Assembly: GCF_900142415.1 (NCBI RefSeq)
Contig: NZ_FRAU01000006.1
Span: 1-64,000, forward strand
Reading direction: 5' to 3'
DNA from: Rhodothermus profundi
Lineage (GTDB): Bacteria > Bacteroidota > Rhodothermia > Rhodothermales > Rhodothermaceae
DNA length: 64,000 bases
Shown here: in pieces, positions 53,756 to 60,325 of the stretch
Numbering within the stretch: the stretch's first letter is position 1
How the letters are laid out: every line of letters begins with the position of its first letter
Made by a program: the position numbers and the translations under genes
The notes under the pieces: model-generated
The model's input: the letters and a program-made list of their open reading frames with translations, nothing else
Told to the model about the DNA's origin: nothing
The model's database searches: none

Positions 53756-55074
53756 AGCAACGTAATCTTTTCGCTCTCAATGCCGCGCGTCGCATAGCGC
53801 GTGTCCAGCACTGCCTGCGCCCGCTCCACCACCCACCGATAATCAATCGTGCTATGATCCGTCGTAATGATCACCAGGTCCGCCGCCGACACCTCCTCCG
53901 ACGTCAACGGCACGCTCCGCAACACCCGATTCCCCAGCACGACCTCCGGTACATATGGATCATGGTAGCGCACCGCCACCCCATCGGCCTCCAGCAAACG
54001 CCACACCTCCAGCGCTGGACTCTCCCGCCAGTCCTCCAAATCCCGCTTATAGGCCATCCCCAGCAGCAATACCCGCGCCCGCGACGGCGCTATCCCCAGA
54101 CGGTTCAATACCCGGTAGGCCTTCTCCCGCACAAACTCCGGCATCTTCCGATTAATCTCCCCTGCCAAAGCAATAAAATGCGTGTTGAAATGCAACTCCT
54201 TCGCCTTCCACTCCAGATAGTGCGGGTCCACCGGTATGCAATGCCCGCCCACTCCCGGACCCGGCCAAAACGGCATGATCCCAAACGGCTTCGTAAAAGC
54301 CGCTTCCAGCACCTCCCACACGCTCAATCCCATCCGATCACACAACAACGCCAGCTCATTCACCAACGCAATGTTCACCGCCCGAAACGTGTTCTCAAAT
54401 ACCTTCACCAGCTCGGCCGCCTTCGCACTGGAGACCGGCACCACGTGCGCAATCGTCTGACTGTAAAAAGCCACCGCCACCTCCAGACTCTCCGGCCCCA
54501 CGCCTCCCACCACCTTCGACGTGTTCTTCGTCGTGTACCGCCGATTGCCCGGATCCACCCGCTCCGGCGAATGCGCCAGGAAAAAGTCCCGCTCCACACG
54601 CAAGCCACTCGCCCCCTCCAAGATTGGCAGCATCACCTCCTCGGTCGTGCCCGGATAGGTCGTCGACTCCAGACTGATAAGCTGGCCCGGCCGCAGCCGC
54701 CGCCCAATCTCGTGCGTCACCCGCTCCACGTACTGCAAATCCGGCGTCAGATTCTTCGTCAGCGGCGTCGGCACGCAGATCACCACCACATCCATCTCCG
54801 CCACCCGCTCGAAGTCCGTCTCGGCCACAATCCGCCCTTCGGCCACCAGCCGACGCAGCTCCTCGTCGCGCACGTCCCGAATGTAGTTCTCTCCACGGTT
54901 GACCTTTGCTGCCCGCCGCGGATTCTGCTCAATCCCGATAACCCGATAGCCCACCTTCGCCTTTTCCACCGCAAACGGCAACCCTACATAGCCCAATCCC
55001 ACAACGCCCACCACCGCCTCCTTCGTCCGAATCCGCTCCAAAAGCGTTGCTTTGTCCACAACCAGCGATTCCAT
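53752..55074 (-). CDS. wbpA: UDP-N-acetylglucosamine 6-dehydrogenase, WbpA type
   Basis: A 440-residue nucleotide-sugar dehydrogenase making the uronic acid by two NAD-linked oxidations. GVVGLGYVGLPFAVEKA (about 24-40) binds NAD, the catalytic Cys is in PGPGVGGHCIPVDP, and AELVKVFENTFRAVNIAL is typical for this group. It is first of three overlapping genes. Codons end mostly in G or T rather than the C favoured elsewhere in the window, which makes the plus strand very C-rich and creates a spurious 489-codon antisense frame. Confidence 0.92.
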   Translation of the reverse strand: MESLVVDKATLLERIRTKEAVVGVVGLGYVGLPFAVEKAKVGYRVIGIEQNPRRAAKVNRGENYIRDVRDEELRRLVAEGRIVAETDFERVAEMDVVVICVPTPLTKNLTPDLQYVERVTHEIGRRLRPGQLISLESTTYPGTTEEVMLPILEGASGLRVERDFFLAHSPERVDPGNRRYTTKNTSKVVGGVGPESLEVAVAFYSQTIAHVVPVSSAKAAELVKVFENTFRAVNIALVNELALLCDRMGLSVWEVLEAAFTKPFGIMPFWPGPGVGGHCIPVDPHYLEWKAKELHFNTHFIALAGEINRKMPEFVREKAYRVLNRLGIAPSRARVLLLGMAYKRDLEDWRESPALEVWRLLEADGVAVRYHDPYVPEVVLGNRVLRSVPLTSEEVSAADLVIITTDHSTIDYRWVVERAQAVLDTRYATRGIESEKITLL

Positions 55075-55194
55075 AATGCTCTGAGTTTATTCGCATTACG
55101 ATGCGCTCGCTCTCAGAAGGCATGCCAGCCGCAGCGCAGATTATTTAAGATACGGCCAGTCTGCCACCTCCCCACTGCTGGAGTAAAACCCTAC

Positions 55195-55340
55195 AAAAAT
55201 GGCCCGGTGCCCACCCCAAAAGCACCGGGCCTGCGCGCCTCATCCACCAAGGGAACCTGTGTTCCGGGACGACCGCTGGCGCCGACGTCCCCCGTGAACC
55301 ACCACCCCACAAGCCGTGGATGACCCCGTCTGAACAGGGT
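55195..55340 (-). ncRNA. Candidate structured RNA ending in a terminator
   Basis: On the minus strand this segment folds well. 55316-55323 pairs with 55240-55247, 55296-55299 with 55261-55264, and 55286-55291 with 55266-55271, giving nested stems with a central bubble. A perfect 10-bp hairpin (GGCCCGGTGC/GCACCGGGCC, 55201-55231) follows with ATTTTTG. No gene upstream on that strand explains the terminator. It could be a small RNA such as a 6S-like RNA, or a leader of wbpA; I cannot assign a family. Confidence 0.4.
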
Positions 55341-55377
55341 ATCGGCACTACGTAGAAAAACTTAAGGGAACCCTATC

Positions 55378-55485
55378 TCACACAAAAAGAAATACTTCTT
55401 TTTCTACAACGGGCCTGCGTCTCTGCTGCCGGAACCACCAGCCTGTCAGCAGCAACGCGCCGCCCAACAACAGCAACTTGGTCAT
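55378..55485 (-). CDS. Possible 35-residue membrane peptide
   Basis: From ATG 55485 the frame reads MTKLLLLGGALLLTGWWF and continues with QQRRRPVVEKEV, a single membrane helix followed by a basic segment, the usual plan of small membrane proteins. There is no supporting neighbour or clear ribosome binding site, so it may be chance. Confidence 0.25.
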   Translation of the reverse strand: MTKLLLLGGALLLTGWWFRQQRRRPVVEKEVFLFV

Positions 55486-55597
55486 GAGCCTATCGCCATT
55501 CGTTGAATCCCTGTCACTTTTTATCCTTTCTTCAAAAGACGTACCATCGGCACACTCAAACGATTTTCGTAGCAATTGCCTGGTGTACAGGGAGAAC

Positions 55598-55639
55598 TTT
55601 TCCGGTTCCCTTTCGTTTGGAGAGCAGAGTTTTCCGGTT
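55598..55639 (+). repeat. Duplicated 10-mer upstream of the cysteine leader
   Basis: TTTTCCGGTT occurs at 55598-55607 and 55630-55639, 32 bp apart, about three helical turns. The copies lie 20-60 bp before the leader peptide start and could be operator half-sites. Confidence 0.35.
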
Positions 55640-55641
55640 GT

Positions 55642-55823
55642 GCTATCCAGTTGTGTTTATGAGGTGGCTTTCGCCCGTGCACCGGTGTTGCTGTTGTTGT
55701 TGTGCCCGTCCAGTTGGAGGGGTAACAGGTGCGTGTGCACCGGCGAAAGCTCTGGATAGCCCATAGAGAAACCAAACGCCACGCACAGGTTGCCCCTCCG
55801 GAAGCTTCCGCGAGGGGTTTTTT
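55642..55823 (+). promoter_or_regulatory. Cysteine attenuator before cysM
   Basis: Three pairings are readable. The anti-antiterminator joins 55642-55650 with 55752-55760 (9 of 9 pairs) and 55667-55681 with 55736-55750 (14 of 15). The antiterminator joins 55716-55735 with 55780-55799, broken only by a 2-nt mismatch. The terminator joins CCCCTC (55793-55798) with GAGGGG, capped by the palindrome CGGAAGCTTCCG (55799-55810), and ends in six Ts (55818-55823). Antiterminator and terminator share 55793-55799. Confidence 0.87.
55659..55766 (+). CDS. Cysteine-rich leader peptide of the cysM operon
   Basis: A 35-codon frame starting MRWLSPVHR and followed by six consecutive Cys codons (55686-55703), with another Cys further on (GACAP). 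It ends at 55766, 27 bp before a terminator stem. The left arm of an antiterminator begins 13 nt after the last of the six Cys codons, as expected for ribosome stalling. The frame is open upstream to 55503, but this ATG lies nearest the Cys run. It matches the leader at 48455 in plan though not in sequence. Confidence 0.88.
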   Translation: MRWLSPVHRCCCCCCARPVGGVTGACAPAKALDSP

Positions 55824-55845
55824 ATTGCACAAACCAGCGCAGCGT

Positions 55846-56799
55846 ATGCTTACCGAAACAGCATCTGTGACCGTCGAGCCCCGGGCAGTTGCCCGCGCTG
55901 AGCTGCTTCGTGCTATCGGCCACACTCCCCTGATACGCCTTCGACGCGTGACGCGCCATTTGCCCGAAACTGTGGCCGTTTATGTAAAGGCCGAGCACTT
56001 GAATCCTGGAGGGTCTGTAAAAGATCGACCCGCCCTGCGCATGGTGCTTGAGGGACTGCGCAGTGGCGCGCTGCGCGAAGGACGGGTGCTCATTGATGCT
56101 ACCAGCGGCAACACAGGCATTGCCTATGCCATGCTGGGGGCCGCCCTGGGCTTTCCGGTAGCGCTGGCCATGCCGGCCAACGCCTCGCCTGAACGAAAGC
56201 GCATGCTTCAGGCCTACGGCGTGGAGCTCATCCTGACAGACCCCATGGAGGGAACAGACGGCGCCCAGCGCTACGTGCGCGCCCTTGTGCAACAGGAACC
56301 TGAGCGATACTTCTACCCGGATCAGTATAACAACGACGCCAACTGGCGCGCTCATTACGACGGCACCGGCGCCGAAATCTGGGAACAGACCGGCGGACGC
56401 GTCACCCACTTTGTCGCCGGGCTGGGCACAACGGGCACGTTCGTCGGGGTCAGCCGAAGGCTTAAGGCACACAACCCGGCCATCCGCTGTTACGCCCTGC
56501 AGCCCGACTCTCCCCTGCATGGACTGGAAGGGCTCAAGCACCTGGAAACGGCTATCGTGCCAGGAATCTATGATCCTTCGCTGGTAGACGAACACCTGAC
56601 CTGCTCAACCGAAGAAGCGTTCGAGATGACCCGCCGCCTGGCGCGCGAAGAAGGACTATTTGTGGGCCCCTCCTCCGGGGCCAATGTGGTAGCCGCCTTG
56701 CGCGTGGCCGAGCAACTGGAGCAGGGCGTTGTCGTCACTATCCTGTGCGATACCGGCGCGCGTTACCTGAGCGAATCGTTCTGGGAGGAAGGACCATGA
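55846..56799 (+). CDS. cysM: Cysteine synthase, CysM type
   Basis: A 317-residue PLP enzyme. The cofactor Lys is in NPGGSVKDRPA (about residue 48), TSGNTGIAYA binds substrate carboxylate, and GLGTTGTFVG binds PLP phosphate. The start at 55846 lies after the attenuator terminator; the longer open frame from 55729 would run through it and is rejected. It overlaps the JAMM peptidase gene by 4 nt. The downstream JAMM, carrier and activating enzyme indicate a CysM that takes sulfur from a thiocarboxylated carrier protein, possibly using O-phosphoserine, as in mycobacteria. Confidence 0.93.
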   Translation: MLTETASVTVEPRAVARAELLRAIGHTPLIRLRRVTRHLPETVAVYVKAEHLNPGGSVKDRPALRMVLEGLRSGALREGRVLIDATSGNTGIAYAMLGAALGFPVALAMPANASPERKRMLQAYGVELILTDPMEGTDGAQRYVRALVQQEPERYFYPDQYNNDANWRAHYDGTGAEIWEQTGGRVTHFVAGLGTTGTFVGVSRRLKAHNPAIRCYALQPDSPLHGLEGLKHLETAIVPGIYDPSLVDEHLTCSTEEAFEMTRRLAREEGLFVGPSSGANVVAALRVAEQLEQGVVVTILCDTGARYLSESFWEEGP

Positions 56800-57242
56800 A
56801 AATCAAAGCGACCTTGCTTGATCGAATCCGGGCCCACGGCGAAGCCACGTATCCAGAAGAGTGCTGCGGACTGTTGCTGGGCAAAAGTGGTCCAGACGGC
56901 AACCACGTGCTGGCCCTCTATCCGGTAGAAAACCGACACGAAGCGCAACGGGAGCGGCGCTACACCATCGCCCCAACCGACTATCTGGCCGCCGAACGCG
57001 CCGCCCGACAACAGGGCCTGGATGTGGTAGGCTTCTATCATTCCCACCCAGATCATCCTGCCCGGCCTTCGGCCACGGACCTGGCCGAAGCTACGTTTCC
57101 CGGATACACCTACGTAATTGTTGCCGTGCATCAGGGCCGGGCCGGTGAGCTGACCGCCTGGCACCTGGCCCCTGACCGCACCCGGTTTGAAGCCGAATCT
57201 ATCGAAATAGAACCCGAAACAACCGCTGTAGACCAAACCTGA
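56796..57242 (+). CDS. JAMM/MPN+ metallopeptidase (Mec-like)
   Basis: A 148-residue zinc peptidase. The JAMM signature is complete: a Glu in the EECCGLLLG segment and HSHPDHPARPSATD, which holds the two His and the Asp. In related systems such enzymes release cysteine from the CysO-cysteine adduct, or trim residues beyond the Gly-Gly end of a sulfur carrier. Both could apply here, because the next gene encodes a carrier with two extra residues after Gly-Gly. The start at 56796 overlaps the cysM stop. Confidence 0.9.
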   Translation: MKIKATLLDRIRAHGEATYPEECCGLLLGKSGPDGNHVLALYPVENRHEAQRERRYTIAPTDYLAAERAARQQGLDVVGFYHSHPDHPARPSATDLAEATFPGYTYVIVAVHQGRAGELTAWHLAPDRTRFEAESIEIEPETTAVDQT

Positions 57243-57251
57243 GCAGACCGT

Positions 57252-57548
57252 ATGGGCACGACGACCGCAACCGTAACGATTCGCATCCCTACACCGCTGC
57301 GTGGTTTTACGAACAACCAGGATGCCGTGGAAGTAAGTGGCACTACCGTAGGCGAAGCGTTGCAGCAACTGGTCGAACAGTTCCCGCGCCTGAAGCCCCA
57401 CCTGTTCAATGAGGAAGGACGCCTGCGCTCATTCGTTAACATTTACGTAGGCGACGAAGACATCCGCTATCTGCAACGGGAAGCCACCCCGCTTCAACCG
57501 GGCGCCGAACTCTCTATTGTGCCTTCCGTTGCCGGTGGACGTTTGTAA
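57252..57548 (+). CDS. MoaD/ThiS-like sulfur carrier protein (CysO type)
   Basis: A 98-residue ubiquitin-like carrier with the MoaD pattern IRIPTPLRGFTNN, TVGEALQQLVEQFP, FVNIYVGDEDIRYL and LSIVPSVAGG. The chain ends GGRL, so the Gly-Gly that must be adenylated and thiocarboxylated is not terminal. Removal of Arg-Leu, probably by the JAMM peptidase encoded 9 bp upstream, should be needed for activity. QbsE of Pseudomonas, with a short tail after Gly-Gly, is a known parallel. Position between JAMM and MoeZ supports a cysteine-making role. Confidence 0.9.
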   Translation: MGTTTATVTIRIPTPLRGFTNNQDAVEVSGTTVGEALQQLVEQFPRLKPHLFNEEGRLRSFVNIYVGDEDIRYLQREATPLQPGAELSIVPSVAGGRL

Positions 57549-57570
57549 CTCCAAAACCTGCCAACGCGCC

Positions 57571-58749
57571 ATGCCTGCAACAACGGCTGATATCACGCTG
57601 ACGCCGGAGGAGCTCCGGCGCTACAACCGCCACCTGATTCTGCCCGAAGTCGGACTCGAAGGCCAGAAAAAACTGAAAGCTGCTTCTGTACTGCTGGTCG
57701 GCGCAGGCGGCCTTGGCTCTCCCCTGGCGCTTTACCTGGCAGCCGCCGGCGTAGGTCGCCTGGGACTCGTCGACTTTGACGTCGTTGACGAGACCAACCT
57801 GCAACGCCAGGTGTTGCATGGCACCAAGGACGTAGGACGGCCTAAACTGGAGTCGGCACGTGATCGCATCCTTGATATCAACCCGCACGTGCAGGTCGAC
57901 CTCTACGAAACGCGCCTGACCAGCGAAAACGCTCTGGATATCATCAAGGAGTATGATCTGGTAGCCGACGGGACCGATAACTTCCCAACCCGTTATCTGG
58001 TTAACGATGCCTGCGTCCTGGCCGGTAAGCCCAACGTCTACGCCTCCATCTTCCGGTTCGAGGGTCAGGTGTCGGTCTTTGCCACGCCAGATGGTCCGTG
58101 CTACCGGTGCCTTTATCCGGAGCCCCCGCCCCCCGGCCTGGTTCCTTCCTGTGCCGAAGGAGGCGTGCTCGGTGTACTGCCGGGCATGGTGGGGACCATC
58201 CAGGCTACCGAGGTGATCAAGATGATCCTCGGGATCGGAACCCCGCTCATTGGCCGCCTCCTGCTCATCGATGCCCTGCATATGCAGTTTCGCACGCTCA
58301 AGGTGCGGAAAAACCCTGAATGCCCGATCTGCGGCGAACATCGCACCATCCACGAGCTCATCGACTATGAGCAGTTCTGCGGGCTGCCTCCGCGCAACGG
58401 TGAGGCCGCCCAGGCAGACGAAACCGTGCCCGAGATCACGGTGCACGATCTGAAAGCCCGCCTGGAGCGGGGCGACCGTCCCTTCATCCTGGACGTACGC
58501 AAACCCCACGAAGTGCAGATTGCCAGCATCGAACACGACCTGCTCATCCCAGTCGATGAGCTCCCTGAACGGCTCTCAGAGCTGGAACCGTACCGCGACC
58601 GCGAAATCATCGTGTACTGCCGCTCCGGAGCGCGTTCGGCCCGAGCCACTAAACTGCTCCGCGAAGCAGGCTTCCCCAACGTCAAGAATCTGAAGGGAGG
58701 GATCCTGGCCTGGAGCCAGGAAATTGATCCAAGTATCCCTCAGTACTGA
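57571..58749 (+). CDS. moeZ: Sulfur carrier adenylyltransferase/sulfurtransferase, MoeZ type
   Basis: A 392-residue two-domain enzyme. Residues ~12-265 are an E1-like MoeB domain: LVGAGGLGSPLALYLAAAGVG binds ATP, DGTDNFPTRYL follows, and zinc Cys pairs are CYRCLY and CPICGE. Residues ~290-392 are a rhodanese whose active Cys is in IVYCRSGARS. It adenylates the carrier's Gly-Gly end and loads sulfur from persulfide, supplying the cysM route. The ATG at 57571 is preferred to the longer open frame because it matches the family start. A bidirectional terminator closes the operon. Confidence 0.93.
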   Translation: MPATTADITLTPEELRRYNRHLILPEVGLEGQKKLKAASVLLVGAGGLGSPLALYLAAAGVGRLGLVDFDVVDETNLQRQVLHGTKDVGRPKLESARDRILDINPHVQVDLYETRLTSENALDIIKEYDLVADGTDNFPTRYLVNDACVLAGKPNVYASIFRFEGQVSVFATPDGPCYRCLYPEPPPPGLVPSCAEGGVLGVLPGMVGTIQATEVIKMILGIGTPLIGRLLLIDALHMQFRTLKVRKNPECPICGEHRTIHELIDYEQFCGLPPRNGEAAQADETVPEITVHDLKARLERGDRPFILDVRKPHEVQIASIEHDLLIPVDELPERLSELEPYRDREIIVYCRSGARSARATKLLREAGFPNVKNLKGGILAWSQEIDPSIPQY

Positions 58750-58763
58750 GCACGTGCCTTCCC

Positions 58764-58799
58764 AGAAAAGCTCGGCTGCCTAAGCGGCCGAGCTTTTCT
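58764..58799. terminator. Bidirectional terminator between moeZ and the DCC gene
   Basis: AGAAAAGCTCGGC (58764-58776) pairs perfectly with GCCGAGCTTTTCT (58787-58799) around a 10-nt loop. The A/T ends give short T-runs on both strands. Its right part overlaps the 3' end of the convergent DCC gene. Confidence 0.8.
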
Positions 58800-59253
58800 G
58801 GTTTTCGGGAAAAGACGCAGTCAGCGGCGACTCTAAAAAGCGCGCCAGCAGATCGGGCGTAGGCACGCGACACTGCGCCCGACGACCAAACCAGCGGTAA
58901 CGGTGCCGGGCTACCCAGCGATACACAGCATCGCGCAACGGCCGCGGAACCACAATGAGTCCGTAGAGCAGCGGCCAGAGCCCCCTCAAGCGCCGCAAAA
59001 TGCGAAGGGCAGCCGTCGAGTCGCGATAGCAACGCCCCCCCTCTATCAAGATAATGCTATCAAGGTAGTCAGGCTGGAGTCCAAAACGCTCCAGATAGGG
59101 ACGCGCCGCTTCAGATTGCAACGCACCGAACTTGAAGTAACCAGCTGGATCCCGATCAATGACAAAGTTGATAAACCCGTTGCACAGGTTGCATACGCCA
59201 TCAAACAGCACAATCCCGTGCTGCGCTTCACCTGTTGGATGTGCACTATTCAT
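58780..59253 (-). CDS. DCC-family thiol-disulfide oxidoreductase-like protein
   Basis: A 157-residue protein with the hallmark FDGVCNLCN (Cys-x2-Cys near residues 21-24), then FGALQSEAARPYL and the RDSTAALRILRRL segment. DCC proteins (DUF393) have a thioredoxin-like fold and are thought to handle thiols, but no substrate is known. It follows the patatin gene with a 4-nt overlap and converges on moeZ. Confidence 0.85.
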   Translation of the reverse strand: MNSAHPTGEAQHGIVLFDGVCNLCNGFINFVIDRDPAGYFKFGALQSEAARPYLERFGLQPDYLDSIILIEGGRCYRDSTAALRILRRLRGLWPLLYGLIVVPRPLRDAVYRWVARHRYRWFGRRAQCRVPTPDLLARFLESPLTASFPENQKSSAA

Positions 59254-60203
59254 GCGTCGGCAACTGTTGAGGTTGTTGACGCAAGCCGTCGCGCCAGCGC
59301 TCGCAACGCGGCTTCCTGAGCTTCCGCCGCAGCTACCCCCCGCTGAAAAATCTCTTCCTTCTCTTCCCAGAGGCTGAGCATACCAACGTGCGACACGTCT
59401 GGCGTAATCAGCACATCGGGCCTACATGCCTGCAGCCGATACCCTTCCAGTTGGGTCACTACAATTTCCATGGCACGCCCCAGCACGTCAAACCCATTGG
59501 GTTGCCGTTCGCTACCGTTGCGACGGAACGTGCGGGCCAGCCGCTCGCCCCACATGCCCAGGCTGATCCGTCGCCCTTCTCCCTCTTCGTCATCACTGCG
59601 ACGCCGCTTGACCGGAGCTGGCTCTAACGCCGTGCTTTCCCGATGCAACCGCACAGCAATGGTGTAACGGGCACCATGATGCACCAGCGGACTGACCGGC
59701 ACGTTGTTGCAAAGCCCCCCGTCAACCAGCAACCGTCCATTGATTTCTACCGGCGCAAAAATGCCCGGAATAGCCGAAGAGGCCAAAATAGCATCCACTA
59801 CCGGCCCCTGATTGAAAACCACTTCCTTACCGCTTTCAAGATCGGTCGCCACCACATAGAACGGTACCGACAGATCCTCAAAGCGACAGTCTTGCAAATG
59901 ATACTGGAGATACTCCCGCAGCGGCTCATTGGAAATAAGCCCCTGGCCGTCAAACCGAAGCGAAAAGAGCGCGCGCGTGCGCTGCTCCCGCATAAGCTGC
60001 TTCATCTGTTCTACCGAATAGCCAAAGGCATAAAAAGCACCGATCAACGCCCCTGCGCTACATCCGGCCACGACCCCGGGACGCAACCCATAGCGTTCGA
60101 GCACGGACAGCACGCCTATATGGGCCCATCCCCGCATGCCTCCTCCTCCCAGGGCCAGCCCTAGCGCTGGCTGCACACGCTGCCGCTGTTTTTCTCGCTG
60201 CAT
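59250..60203 (-). CDS. Patatin-like phospholipase (RssA type)
   Basis: A 317-residue patatin. The oxyanion loop is LGGGGMRGWAHIGVL, the nucleophile Ser is in GCSAGALIGA, and the dyad Asp is in VDGGLCNNVP. A hydrophilic Arg/Asp/Glu insert (KRRRSDDEEGEGRR) breaks the C-terminal part. ATG 60203 is preferred to the longer frame reaching 60308, which overlaps the divergent glucosidase upstream region. It is probably a cytoplasmic or membrane-associated lipid hydrolase; its physiological role is unknown. Confidence 0.88.
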   Translation of the reverse strand: MQREKQRQRVQPALGLALGGGGMRGWAHIGVLSVLERYGLRPGVVAGCSAGALIGAFYAFGYSVEQMKQLMREQRTRALFSLRFDGQGLISNEPLREYLQYHLQDCRFEDLSVPFYVVATDLESGKEVVFNQGPVVDAILASSAIPGIFAPVEINGRLLVDGGLCNNVPVSPLVHHGARYTIAVRLHRESTALEPAPVKRRRSDDEEGEGRRISLGMWGERLARTFRRNGSERQPNGFDVLGRAMEIVVTQLEGYRLQACRPDVLITPDVSHVGMLSLWEEKEEIFQRGVAAAEAQEAALRALARRLASTTSTVADA

Positions 60204-60325
60204 AGCCACGACCGCCTGATTCGACTGTGGACGTGTACCGTCAACTCCAGGTAAAGATTCACGGCCTCCCTGTGCTTTCTGTGTTGTATCTTTGGGGCGA
60301 CATTGCACCCAACCTGACCAAAGGC

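Noticed and set aside
53854-55323. 489-codon plus-strand frame antisense to wbpA
   Set aside because: His/Pro/Arg-rich, caused by the C-rich strand opposite a well-identified gene; no family resemblance.
55729-55845. 39-residue N-terminal extension of CysM
   Set aside because: It would translate through the attenuator terminator; the family start is at 55846.
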